Of a stretch of DNA of 64,000 nt, positions 45,633 to 54,341 are shown piece after piece. The stretch's first letter is position 1. Each line of letters starts with the position of its first letter. The position numbers and the translations under genes were made by a program. This stretch comes from Brevundimonas sp. ASV9 (GTDB lineage: Bacteria > Pseudomonadota > Alphaproteobacteria > Caulobacterales > Caulobacteraceae). The stretch is from the NCBI RefSeq assembly GCF_016429195.1, contig NZ_JAELUF010000007.1:1-64000 (forward strand), written 5' to 3'. The notes beneath the pieces were generated by a model that did no database searches, was not told the origin of the DNA, and was given only the letters and a program-made list of their open reading frames with translations.

Positions 45633-48600
45633 TCAGAAGCGGAAGCTGGCCCGCAGCAGCAGCGAGTAGCGGACGTAGTCTTCCAGCAGCTCGGCGTCGC
45701 CGGTCAGCGACAGCATGCCCAGTTCGTTGCCGAAGTTCAGGCGGAAGCCCAGGATCGGCCCGCCGCCTTCGATGGCGTCCGGCGACAGGATGAAGTCCGG
45801 GCCGCCGCTGGCGAAGCGGGCGATGGTTTCGCCGGCGTCGACCGAGATGTTCTGACGATAGCCGACGCGCAGTTCCGGACGGATCCAGCCGTTGCGGCCG
45901 AAGCCATAGCCGACGTTCATCGCCGCCACGGCCGAGAAGATGTGGCTGTCGCGCGAATCGATGTCGAGATCGAAGCCGTCGCCGCCGCCCTTCTCGCTGC
46001 GCGAGCCTTCCGACAGGCTGAAATACTCGCCGTAGATCTCGGGGCGGATGTTCAAACGGCCGAAGTTGCGCTCATACGAGGCGCCGCCGGCGACCGCCGC
46101 CGTCCAGCCATGCCAGTCGGACTTGTTGTTCAAATAGACGCCGGTGGCGACCAGCGAGCGATCGGCGCTGAAGGAGGCGTAGCCGCCGGCCGCACGGGCC
46201 CAGGTCGTCCAGTATTGACCCTGAGCGCGCCAGTAGAGGCCCAACTCCAGCAAATTGGCGGACAGGACCTCTTCGGCCTCGGCCTCGGGATCCTTGATGT
46301 CGGACGAGGTGAAGGCGGCCGAGATCCCGACGGCGCCCAGGCTGGTGCCCTTTTCGACGCCGCCGGCGACGCCGAAGCCCTCGGACCGGAAGCCGTAGGA
46401 GTCGGTCTTGTCCTTGTCGGCGTAGAAGTTGATCTCCTGGACCCAGGCGCTGGTTTCACCCGGCGCAGCGGCGGCGTTGCGCCCGGTCAGCGCGCGGGTG
46501 ACCGCGTCCACGCCGGCCGACAGCGACATCAGCGGCCCGCCCGAGTGGTCAGGCAGCATCTGCTCATAGGCGTCGATGAAGCCGTCGCGCGACGTCTGCG
46601 ACAGGAACAGGTTGCGCAGGGCCTCATTGGACTCCAGCGCGCCATAGACGGCGTCGTAGGCGGACGCCTCGACCGGGATCAACCCGGCCTCGGAGGCCGT
46701 ACGGCGACGCGCGTCGACATAGACGGTGTTGCCGGCCACGCCGCCCTGCACGACGTAAAGATAGGGCGAGTTGTCCGACAGCAGGGTCTGGTTGATCTGA
46801 CCCACATTCAGCGTGCCGGCCGTGATGACGTTGAACCGCTCAGGTTGGTCGATCAGCGACGAGAAGCGGACGCCCAGAGTGGAGCCTGTCGCCAGGGTCG
46901 CATTGCCGCTGACGTTGAAGCCGCCGGAGCGGTCGTTGGCGGGGTCAAGATTGACCAGCAATGTCCCTTCGGCGCCGATGTTCAGGTTGGAGATCGCCGT
47001 GGCGCCGGTCTGGGTCGCGGCCAGGGTGCCCTTGGACACGTTGATGTCCAGCAAACCATCGCTGTTGGCGATGGCGCCGGTCACGACCGCGCCGCCGCTG
47101 ATGTTCAGCCGGTCGGCGCCGGCGCCGAAATCGATGTCGCCGTTGACGACGCCGTTCTCGATATTGAGCGTGTCCGCGCCCGAGCCGAGCTTGATCGCGC
47201 CGACGATGGCCGGTTCGCTCGCGTCCGGAACGCCGTCCTTGTCCGTGTCCGTCGCCGAGCTGCCGGCAGCGGCGGGAATGCCGTACTGCCGCAGGGTGAC
47301 GCCGGTCGTATTGGCCGAGACGTCGATGGCGGTCACCTTGCCGGTGACAGGATTTGTATCGTCGGTGTTAGGGGTGAGCGAGCCGATGATCGAACCGGCG
47401 TTGTTCAGCTGGGTCAGGCTGCCGGACTGGTCACGAATAACGGTTGCTGAACCCTGATTGCCGCCGAAAGAGGCGACGAGATTGCCGGTGTTGGTCAGGG
47501 AGCCGACGTTGGCGCCCGCACCGATCAGGATGCCGGTCGCGCTCTGGGCCTGCTTGCCCGAGGCGACGGCCTGAATGGCGCCCGAGTTGTTGATCGTCGG
47601 AGCGGTCACGCCCGAGCCGATCCAGAGACCCGTGGCGTTGGCGTCGACGGCGGTCGATGAGATGCCGCCCTCGTTGCGCACGCCGCCGACGACGTTGACG
47701 GCCTGGCCGCCGGTCACGCCGAGTTGCACGGCGCGCGACTCCACGCCGGAATAGAGGCCGGAGCCGACAATGGTGCCGCGGTTGATCAGACCATAGGCCG
47801 CATCGCCTGTACCGACAGCGCCGAGGGTCACGGTGTTGGTCGTCGAGCCGATCAGCAGCGCAGGCGCGCCGCCCAGCGACGTGATGGAGGCGGCTGTCTC
47901 GCTGGCGTCCGGGATGCCGTCGCCGTCACGGTCCGGATCGTCGCGATTCTTGATGCCGTCGCCGTCATCGTCCTCGTCGCCGTTCTTGACGCCGTCCTTG
48001 TCGTCGTCGCCCTCGATGCCGGCCTCGGAATAGGCGAGCGCCTTGTCCAGCAGCACGCCGCCGGCGACATTGGCGCCGACGCGCACGGCCGGTCCGCCTT
48101 GCAGCAGATCGTCTGCGTCGAGTTCGTCCAGGAACAGGGTCGTCGCGTTGTCGAAGGTGCCGGTCGTCGGACGGGCGGGCGGCGGGGTGGTGTAGCGATA
48201 GCCCGTGGCCACCACGGAAGAGTGAATCTTGAGTGCGCCGCCGACGTTACCTTCGATGGAAACGCCCGTCGCATTGGCGCCGAGGGCCGAGATCGAACCG
48301 GCAAGATCGACATTGCCGGAAATCGGCCCCGTGGTGCGGATGGCGGCGCTGTCATTACCGGTCACACGGACCGTTCCCAGGCTCTGAAGCTTGCCGTTCA
48401 GGGCGGATTCGACGGACAGGCCGTAGGAGTTATTGCCCTCGACCGCGATCGCGCCCGTGCCCTCGACCAGGATGTTGCCGGTGAAGGGCGAGGCGCCGGT
48501 GACCCGCACGCCGTAGCGGCCAGTTCCGGTGGCGAACGGGCCGTCCAGATCGCCGTCGCCGTCCGTGTCTTTGATGTCCGCTGTTTCCAGCGTGTCGTTG

Positions 48601-48926
48601 ACGGTGATGGAGCCGCCGACGATTACCGACCCGGTGTTGCCGCCATTGACCAGAAGACCCGTCGAGCCGTCGGCCGACTTGTCCATGGTGATCGAGCTAC
48701 CGCTATCCAGATCGACCGTGTTGTTGCTGTTCAGGGTCACGGCCGCGCCCGAGGCGACGGCGACGCTGCCGCCGCTGGCGATGCGGATGTTATCGGCGGC
48801 CGTGCCCGTCGCATTGGACGTCTGGATCGGCGTGGTCCGGGCGTTCGAGATCACGATCTCGGCCTGGGATCCTGTGGCGACCATCAAGGGGGCGATCGCC
48901 ACGGCGGTCGCGAGCAAAATACGCAT
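45633..48926 (-). CDS. Autotransporter with calcium-binding-type aspartate repeats
   Basis: 1097 residues from the ATG at 48926. A signal peptide (1 to about 22, GSQAE) leads a long Ser/Thr/Asn/Gly-rich passenger with regularly spaced short strands (IRIASGGSVAVASGAAVTLN), a probable beta-helix. Inside it lie Asp-rich stretches such as DTDGDGDLDG, DDKDGVKNGDEDDDGDG and DRDGDGIPDASE, and again DTDKDGVPDASE, of the thrombospondin type-3/EF-hand-like calcium-binding kind. The last 280 residues form an outer-membrane beta barrel (GETSAWVQE, SEGFGVAGGVE) with final Phe (SLLLRASFRF), as for type V secretion. The passenger function is unknown; adhesion or surface structure is plausible. Confidence 0.92.
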   Translation of the reverse strand: MRILLATAVAIAPLMVATGSQAEIVISNARTTPIQTSNATGTAADNIRIASGGSVAVASGAAVTLNSNNTVDLDSGSSITMDKSADGSTGLLVNGGNTGSVIVGGSITVNDTLETADIKDTDGDGDLDGPFATGTGRYGVRVTGASPFTGNILVEGTGAIAVEGNNSYGLSVESALNGKLQSLGTVRVTGNDSAAIRTTGPISGNVDLAGSISALGANATGVSIEGNVGGALKIHSSVVATGYRYTTPPPARPTTGTFDNATTLFLDELDADDLLQGGPAVRVGANVAGGVLLDKALAYSEAGIEGDDDKDGVKNGDEDDDGDGIKNRDDPDRDGDGIPDASETAASITSLGGAPALLIGSTTNTVTLGAVGTGDAAYGLINRGTIVGSGLYSGVESRAVQLGVTGGQAVNVVGGVRNEGGISSTAVDANATGLWIGSGVTAPTINNSGAIQAVASGKQAQSATGILIGAGANVGSLTNTGNLVASFGGNQGSATVIRDQSGSLTQLNNAGSIIGSLTPNTDDTNPVTGKVTAIDVSANTTGVTLRQYGIPAAAGSSATDTDKDGVPDASEPAIVGAIKLGSGADTLNIENGVVNGDIDFGAGADRLNISGGAVVTGAIANSDGLLDINVSKGTLAATQTGATAISNLNIGAEGTLLVNLDPANDRSGGFNVSGNATLATGSTLGVRFSSLIDQPERFNVITAGTLNVGQINQTLLSDNSPYLYVVQGGVAGNTVYVDARRRTASEAGLIPVEASAYDAVYGALESNEALRNLFLSQTSRDGFIDAYEQMLPDHSGGPLMSLSAGVDAVTRALTGRNAAAAPGETSAWVQEINFYADKDKTDSYGFRSEGFGVAGGVEKGTSLGAVGISAAFTSSDIKDPEAEAEEVLSANLLELGLYWRAQGQYWTTWARAAGGYASFSADRSLVATGVYLNNKSDWHGWTAAVAGGASYERNFGRLNIRPEIYGEYFSLSEGSRSEKGGGDGFDLDIDSRDSHIFSAVAAMNVGYGFGRNGWIRPELRVGYRQNISVDAGETIARFASGGPDFILSPDAIEGGGPILGFRLNFGNELGMLSLTGDAELLEDYVRYSLLLRASFRF

Positions 48927-49238
48927 TCGGTAGAAACCCCTGGTGGTCACGCGTCACGTTACGGGAGACCCCTTAGCAGGGTCCGCGCCAGCGTTCCAAG
49001 TTTATCGAATTTGAGGCGAATGCAAGGCCGTGATAGTCCTGAGGCGATCCTGTAAGGCGACCCGCGTTCTCTCGTCGATGCTCGATAGGCCGAATGCGGA
49101 CGGAATCGCGACGGCGCGCACTTGAGCTTTGCCGCGCCCGGGTTTACGGGCGTCGAACGGTCTTAGAGGCTGCGTCCCGTGGACGCATCCATCGAACTCC
49201 TCCGGCGTTCGACAGCCCAGACCAGGCGAGAACACTCC
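48927..49238. other. Intergenic region between divergent autotransporter and glycosyltransferase genes
   Basis: About 310 bases without a convincing gene. Small frames on both strands have codon patterns of shadows. It must hold both promoters, but no clear -35/-10 pair was recognised. It is GC-rich with no strong hairpin. Confidence 0.5.
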
Positions 49239-50489
49239 ATGAGCATGACAGACCTCGACGTCCAGGAAAGCGAACTCCGACTGATTCCGGGGTTGGACGT
49301 GGAAGTCGCCGATACGCTGCGGGCCCTGAAGGCGGCGGCGATGGACGAGCGGCCCCGGCTGGTGGACACCACAATGCTCTATGCGCCGCGCTCAGGCGGG
49401 GTGAAGCGCTATATCCTGTCCAAGAAGGCGTGGATCGAGGCCAATCGGCCGGGGGTCAGTCACTCGCTGATCGTGCCCGGCGCGCGTCACAAGGCGAGGG
49501 CCGACGGCATCGTGCAACTGCGGGCGACCAAGCTGCCGTTCGGCGACGGCTATCGTTGGCCCAGCTCGGTGAAGCGCTGGAGCGCCTGGGTGGCGGCGAT
49601 GAAGCCGTCGATCATCGAGGCCGGCGACCCTTACACGCCGGGGCAGGGGGCTTTGGAGGCCGGCCAGCGGGTCGGATGCCCGGTCGTCGGCTTCTGCCAC
49701 TCTGATCCGGCCGGGCTGGCGGCGTTGCATTTCGGCGAATGGGCCAAGAAGCCGGTGGAGAAGCGCTGGGCGAAGCTGTTTTCACAGTTTGATCGGGTCG
49801 TGTCGCCCAGCCGCTTTATCGCGCGGCGCCTGGAAGAGGCCGGTGTGAACAACATCGTCATTCGGCCTCTGGGCGTGGAGATCGACACCTTCCGTCCGGA
49901 ACGCCGTGACCGGCAGTGGCTGCTGAAACAGCTGGGTTTGGGCGACGACGCGCGTCTGCTGTGCTTCGCAGGTCGTCCGGCCAAGGAAAAGAATGTCGAT
50001 GTGCTGATCGAGGCGGTCCAGAAGCTGGGCCCCCCCTATCATCTGGTGCTGGTCGGCGCAGGCGCGGGAATGCCGGAGGAAGATCGCGTCATCTCCATGC
50101 CCTATGAAAGCGATCCCAAGGCGGTCGCCAAGATCATCGCCAGCTGCGACGCCTTCGTTCACGCCAATGACAAGGAGCCGTTCGGGCTGATCGTACTGGA
50201 GGCCATGGCCTGCGGACGGCCCGTGGTCGGGGTCAATGCGGGCGGCGTCGCCGAGACGGTCGATGAGAGCGTGGGGCAACTGTCCGCCAGCGCGGATGCC
50301 GACGACTATGCCCAAGCGGTCGAGGCCCTGTTCGCACGCGATATCGAAGCGATCGGCCGCGCGGCGCGCGAAAAGGCGGTCAGCCAGTTCGCCTGGAACC
50401 GCGTCTTCGAAGACCTCTGCATGGTCTATGGCGAGTTGACGGGCGAAACGGCGTTCGTGAACCCGGATAGTGCGCTGCCGCTGCACTGA
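49239..50489 (+). CDS. GT4-family glycosyltransferase
   Basis: 416 residues with a start at 49239 or 6 bases later. The GT-B fold is evident: an N-terminal acceptor domain with YAPRSGGVKRYIL, then VVSPSRFIARRLEEAG and the donor domain with FAGRPAKEKNVDVLIEAV and the family 4 motif EPFGLIVLEAMACGRPVVG. The two Glu of E-x7-E are in the last. It transfers a sugar from a nucleotide sugar, with retention, to an unknown acceptor, probably for a surface polysaccharide or glycolipid. It stands alone. Confidence 0.92.
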   Translation: MSMTDLDVQESELRLIPGLDVEVADTLRALKAAAMDERPRLVDTTMLYAPRSGGVKRYILSKKAWIEANRPGVSHSLIVPGARHKARADGIVQLRATKLPFGDGYRWPSSVKRWSAWVAAMKPSIIEAGDPYTPGQGALEAGQRVGCPVVGFCHSDPAGLAALHFGEWAKKPVEKRWAKLFSQFDRVVSPSRFIARRLEEAGVNNIVIRPLGVEIDTFRPERRDRQWLLKQLGLGDDARLLCFAGRPAKEKNVDVLIEAVQKLGPPYHLVLVGAGAGMPEEDRVISMPYESDPKAVAKIIASCDAFVHANDKEPFGLIVLEAMACGRPVVGVNAGGVAETVDESVGQLSASADADDYAQAVEALFARDIEAIGRAAREKAVSQFAWNRVFEDLCMVYGELTGETAFVNPDSALPLH

Positions 50490-50536
50490 GCGGCCAGGGC
50501 TGTGGCGTTCGAATGGCGCGTTTCCGAAAACGGGAG

Positions 50537-50578
50537 CGCGCCACTTCTTTTATCGATGTCTTGAAAAGAAGTGGCGCG
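50537..50578 (-). repeat. Inverted repeat overlapping the 3' end of tRNA-Asp copy 2
   Basis: A 15-bp perfect inverted repeat (50537-50551 with 50564-50578) with a 12-base loop. The tRNA-side arm is the last residues of the mature tRNA, including the CCA, plus 8 bases of trailer. No run of T directly follows; TTTT comes after a further six or so bases. Confidence 0.85.
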
Positions 50579-50648
50579 AGTGACGGGGCTCGAACCCGCG
50601 ACCTCCGGCGTGACAGGCCGGCACTCTAACCAACTGAGCTACACCCGC
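50572..50648 (-). tRNA. tRNA-Asp (anticodon GTC), second copy
   Basis: 77 bases on the minus strand with GCGGGTGTAGCTCAG at the 5' end and encoded CCA. The anticodon arm CCGGC-CTGTCAC-GCCGG carries GTC. It is identical to the copy 80 bases upstream at 50729-50805. Its 3' end is contained in a long inverted repeat with the trailer. Confidence 0.97.
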
Positions 50649-50701
50649 GTATCAGGTCGAAACTTTTGAGCTGTTTCGAAAGCTTTTTGGGAAGGCGGTG
50701 T

Positions 50702-50734
50702 GCGCCACTCTTCTATTTCTAGAAAGAGTGGCGC
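50702..50734 (-). repeat. Inverted repeat overlapping the 3' end of tRNA-Asp copy 1
   Basis: GCGCCACTC (50702-50710) pairs with GAGTGGCGC (50726-50734), and the helix continues with five more pairs after one bulged base to a 4-base loop. One arm is the end of the mature tRNA with CCA. The outer part equals that of the second copy but the inner part differs in sequence while staying paired. Confidence 0.85.
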
Positions 50735-50805
50735 GAGTGACGGGGCTCGAACCCGCGACCTCCGGCGTGACAGGCCGGCACTCTAACCAACTGAGCTACA
50801 CCCGC
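50729..50805 (-). tRNA. tRNA-Asp (anticodon GTC), first copy
   Basis: 77 bases on the minus strand, identical to the copy at 50572-50648, with encoded CCA. In transcription order this is the upstream copy. The two are separated by an 80-base spacer that starts with a hairpin made from the end of this tRNA. Confidence 0.97.
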
Positions 50806-50901
50806 GTTTCCCGGCCGAAGCGGCTGTGCGCCCCGGCGAGGGGCGTCGTTTAGGCGGGCTGACACATCGCGTCAAGCGACCTTTTCGGAGAAACGCGCCC
50901 C

Positions 50902-52533
50902 TCAACGCGAAGGGGCTGTGGACGGTGCGACCATCGCCGCCTGGGGCGGGCTGTGCGGGCCCGCTACGCCGCCGTCGGCAGGCTCATGGGCCGCCACGGC
51001 GGGAGGCGGCGGCTCATAGTGGACGCCGACGCCCGGCCCCAGCGGCAGGTCGAAGGCGACCCAGGCCGCCACCATGGCCAGACCGGCGACCAGGAAGGCT
51101 CCGGCATACGGCAGCATGGTCGCCATCAGCGATCCCAAACCGAATCGTGGATCCCATCGCTGGGCGAAGGTCAGGATCAGCGGGAAGTAGCTCATCAACG
51201 GCGTGGCGATGTTGGTAACGGAATCGCCCATGCGATAAGCGGCGGTCGTCATCTCCGGCGAAATGCCCAGCAGCATGAACATCGGCACCACGATGGGCGC
51301 CAGGGCCGACCACTTGGCCGAGGCCGAGCCGATGAACAGGTCGAAGAAGCAGGAGACGAAGACGACGCAGATCAGCAGCAGCGGGGCGGGCAGGGCCAGG
51401 GTCTTCAGTCCGGCCGCCGCATTGACCGCCAGGATCGGCCCCAGACCCGACCAGTTGAACATGGCCACGAAGTGGGCGGCGAAGAAGGCCAGCACGATAT
51501 AGGGCGCCAACTGGGCGATGCCGTCGCGCATCATCATGACCATGTCGCGGTGCGACTGGATCGTGCCGGCTCCCGCGCCATAGGCGCCGCCGGTGACGAA
51601 GAAGGTGATGGCGAAGAAGGCGACCAGCGACTTGTAGAGCGGATTGAACTTCTGCTCCGGATCCACCTCGGGATCGACGAACGGCGAGCCCGGTATGAAG
51701 GTCAGCAGTGCCCAGAGCGCGATCATGCCCAGAAGCGCCAGGCCGGCGAACTTCAGGCCTCGCTTTTCGGCGGCGGTCAGGGGCTGTTTTTCCGAGGCGT
51801 TCGGAGCGGCGACGCCCTCTGACGGCTTCCAGACGCCGAGACGCGGCTCGATCACCCGGTCGGTCAGGAACCAGACGATGGGGGTGAAGACGAAGACGAC
51901 TCCCACGATGAAGAACCAGTTGCCGGCGATGTTCACGGAATAGGACGGATCGATCAGGCGGGCGGCCGGCTCGGTGATGCCCAGGATCAAGGCGTCGCTG
52001 GCGCCGGGAAACAGGTTGCCGGCGTATCCGCCCGACACGGCGGCGAAGCCTGCGGCCAGACCAGCCAGCGGATGTCGGCCCGCTGCGGCGAAGATGACGG
52101 CCGCCAGCGGGATGACCACGACATAGGAGGCGTCCGACGCGTGATGGGACACCATGCCGGTGATCACGACGACGGGCGTCAGTATGGAACGCGGGGCGTT
52201 CAGCAGGGCGCCGCGAATGGCGGTGGCGAACATCCCCGTGCGTTCGGCGACCGAAGCGCCATAGATGATGGTGATGACGATCCCGAGAGGCGGGAAGTCC
52301 GCCAGCGTGCGCGGCATGCCGATGATCAACTGTTCCAGATTTTCGGCGGACAGCAGGCTCTTGGCGACCAGTTGATCGCCGGTAACCGGATTGACGGCGG
52401 ACCAGCCCAGGCCGGCGCCGACCATGCTGAGGACGATCAAACCGCCGATCAGCCACAGGAACAGGAAGACAGGATCGGGAAGTCGATTACCGATCCGCTC
52501 GACAGCGTTCAGGGCGCGGCTGGCTAGGCTCAT
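50902..52533 (-). CDS. AbgT-family transporter (p-aminobenzoyl-glutamate type)
   Basis: 543 residues with about 11-13 transmembrane helices. Family stretches are RIGNRLPDPVFLFLWL, VVITGMVSHHASDASYVVVIPL, GGYAGNLFPGASDALILGITEPAA and SASAKWSALAPIVVPMFMLLG with the two re-entrant hairpins. E. coli AbgT imports p-aminobenzoyl-glutamate; other members export sulfonamide-like compounds with a cation gradient. The C-terminal 35 residues are Pro/Ala-rich and poorly conserved. It is transcribed alone, divergently from nuo. Confidence 0.92.
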   Translation of the reverse strand: MSLASRALNAVERIGNRLPDPVFLFLWLIGGLIVLSMVGAGLGWSAVNPVTGDQLVAKSLLSAENLEQLIIGMPRTLADFPPLGIVITIIYGASVAERTGMFATAIRGALLNAPRSILTPVVVITGMVSHHASDASYVVVIPLAAVIFAAAGRHPLAGLAAGFAAVSGGYAGNLFPGASDALILGITEPAARLIDPSYSVNIAGNWFFIVGVVFVFTPIVWFLTDRVIEPRLGVWKPSEGVAAPNASEKQPLTAAEKRGLKFAGLALLGMIALWALLTFIPGSPFVDPEVDPEQKFNPLYKSLVAFFAITFFVTGGAYGAGAGTIQSHRDMVMMMRDGIAQLAPYIVLAFFAAHFVAMFNWSGLGPILAVNAAAGLKTLALPAPLLLICVVFVSCFFDLFIGSASAKWSALAPIVVPMFMLLGISPEMTTAAYRMGDSVTNIATPLMSYFPLILTFAQRWDPRFGLGSLMATMLPYAGAFLVAGLAMVAAWVAFDLPLGPGVGVHYEPPPPAVAAHEPADGGVAGPHSPPQAAMVAPSTAPSR

Positions 52534-52627
52534 TCGGATGACTTTCGGTTACGCGATCGGCTCGCCAATAGGCCTTTGCAGCCCGGCGACACGCAAGCGT
52601 CGGCCCTGCGACATATGGCGCGCAAAG

Positions 52628-52644
52628 TTGCGAGCCGTTCTCAA
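52628..52644. promoter_or_regulatory. Fur-box-like dyad upstream of nuoA
   Basis: TTGCGAGCCGTTCTCAA is an imperfect dyad (TTGCGA against TTGAGA on the other strand) in the 205-base space between the AbgT and nuo genes, 95 bases before nuoA. It resembles alphaproteobacterial Fur sites. In Caulobacter Fur positively affects some Fe-S respiratory genes. The match is partial. Confidence 0.35.
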
Positions 52645-52738
52645 TGAAAATCCAATGTCCGCAGGGGTTTGAACGGCGGCGGTCTTGGGTCTAAGAAGCG
52701 CCGAATCCCGCCTCTCCCCGGCGGACGAGGTTCTTCGA

Positions 52739-53116
52739 ATGAACGCATTCCTTCTCGAATATCTTCCGGTCCTGGTCTTCGCCGGCGTAGCCGCCTTCAT
52801 CGGCATTCTTTTCATCGTGCTGCCGCTGCTGCTGGCGCCGAAGAGCCCCGATAGTGAGAAGCTGTCGGCCTATGAGTGCGGCTTCAACGCCTTCGATGAT
52901 GCCCGGATGAAGTTCGACATCCGCTTCTATCTGGTGTCGATCCTGTTCATCATCTTCGACCTGGAAGTCGCCTTCCTGTTCCCATGGGCGGTGTCGATGT
53001 TCGATCTGTCGCACGCCGGCATGGTCTTCGCCTTCTGGTCGATGATGGTCTTCCTGGGCGTGCTGACCATCGGCTTCATCTACGAATGGAAGAAGGGAGC
53101 CCTGGAATGGGAGTAG
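52739..53116 (+). CDS. nuoA: NADH-quinone oxidoreductase subunit A
   Basis: 125 residues from the ATG at 52739. Three transmembrane helices with the conserved [39 protein letters not shown], a loop holding the Cys that is exposed in deactive complex I. It is part of the membrane arm near the quinone site. First gene of the operon; its TAG overlaps the nuoB start by 10 bases. Confidence 0.96.
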   Translation: MNAFLLEYLPVLVFAGVAAFIGILFIVLPLLLAPKSPDSEKLSAYECGFNAFDDARMKFDIRFYLVSILFIIFDLEVAFLFPWAVSMFDLSHAGMVFAFWSMMVFLGVLTIGFIYEWKKGALEWE

Positions 53117-53715
53117 TCGCCGCTTCCAAGCCCGCAGGCCTGGTGTCTGCATCGGGCGCGCCGTTGGTTCCGGCGGGCGCCGGCGCGCGTTCGACCGTCG
53201 AGGGTTATGACCCCAAGGTCCACGACAAGTTCTTCGAAGCCGTGAACATGGAGCTCGGCGAGCGTGGCTATCTGGTCGCCGCCGCCGACGACGTCATCAA
53301 CTGGGCCCGCACGGGCTCGCTGATGTGGATGACGTTCGGCTTGGCCTGCTGCGCCGTCGAGATGATCCAAATGTCGATGCCGCGCTTCGATGTCGAGCGC
53401 TTCGGCATGGCGCCGCGCGCCAGCCCGCGTCAGTCGGACCTGATGATCGTCGCCGGCACCCTGACCAACAAGATGGCCCCGGCCATCCGCAAGGTCTACG
53501 ACCAGATGCCCGACCCGCGCTACGTCGTGTCGATGGGCAGCTGCGCCAACGGCGGCGGCTACTACCACTATAGTTACAGCGTCGTGCGCGGTTGCGACCG
53601 GGTGGTGCCGGTGGATGTCTATGTGCCCGGTTGCCCGCCGACGGCTGAGGCGCTGTTGTACGGCCTGCTGCAACTGCAGAAGAAGATCCGTCGCACGGGG
53701 ACCATCGACCGATGA
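53107..53715 (+). CDS. nuoB: NADH-quinone oxidoreductase subunit B
   Basis: 202 residues starting inside the end of nuoA. It binds the terminal 4Fe-4S cluster N2, whose ligands are in [11 protein letters not shown] (tandem Cys), GSCANGGG and [15 protein letters not shown]. It passes electrons to quinone with NuoD. The N-terminal 35 residues are low complexity. Its TGA overlaps the nuoC ATG by four bases. Confidence 0.97.
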   Translation: MGVVAASKPAGLVSASGAPLVPAGAGARSTVEGYDPKVHDKFFEAVNMELGERGYLVAAADDVINWARTGSLMWMTFGLACCAVEMIQMSMPRFDVERFGMAPRASPRQSDLMIVAGTLTNKMAPAIRKVYDQMPDPRYVVSMGSCANGGGYYHYSYSVVRGCDRVVPVDVYVPGCPPTAEALLYGLLQLQKKIRRTGTIDR

Positions 53716-54341
53716 CCTCTCTGGCTGTTCAAGCGCAACACGAAGCCGCCCTGACGCCGCTGGGCGCCGAGATGGTCGGGGCGCTGGGCGTCGAGGCCCA
53801 GGTGGCGTTCGGCGAACTGACGCTGGTCGCGCCGCGCGAGCGGATCGTCGAGGTGCTGACGACGCTGCGCGATCAGTTCGGCTTCCAGCAGCTGCTCGAC
53901 CTGTGCGGCGTGGATTATCCGGATCGCAAGGAGCGGTTCGAGGTGGTCTATCACCTGCTGTCGATGACGCGGAACGCGCGCCTGCGGGTGAAGGTCTCGA
54001 CCGATGAGACCCAACCGGTGCCGTCGGTCATCTCGGCCTATCCGGCCGCCAACTGGTTCGAGCGTGAAGCCTACGACATGTACGGCATGCTGTTCTCGGG
54101 CCACCCGGACATGCGTCGCCTGCTGACGGACTATGGCTTTGAAGGCCATCCGCTGCGCAAGGACTTCCCGATGACGGGCTATGTCGAGGTCCGGTACGAC
54201 GAGGAGCAGCGCCGCGTGGTCTATGAGCCGGTCAAGCTGACCCAAGAGTTCCGCACCTTCGATTTCCTGTCGCCCTGGGAGGGCGCCGAATACCCCGCGC
54301 CGGTCCTGCCCGGCGACGAGAAGGCGGGAGGCCAGGCGTAA
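53712..54341 (+). CDS. nuoC: NADH-quinone oxidoreductase subunit C
   Basis: 209 residues, the separate (unfused) form of NuoC. The signature [22 protein letters not shown] and [39 protein letters not shown] are present. It is a scaffold subunit of the hydrophilic arm beside NuoD. It starts in the nuoB stop and its TAA shares its A with the nuoD ATG. Confidence 0.97.
   Translation: MTSLAVQAQHEAALTPLGAEMVGALGVEAQVAFGELTLVAPRERIVEVLTTLRDQFGFQQLLDLCGVDYPDRKERFEVVYHLLSMTRNARLRVKVSTDETQPVPSVISAYPAANWFEREAYDMYGMLFSGHPDMRRLLTDYGFEGHPLRKDFPMTGYVEVRYDEEQRRVVYEPVKLTQEFRTFDFLSPWEGAEYPAPVLPGDEKAGGQA

Noticed and set aside
50537-50578. Ordinary rho-independent terminator for tRNA-Asp
   Set aside because: The stem includes the mature tRNA end and no T-run directly follows; kept as an unusual hairpin instead.
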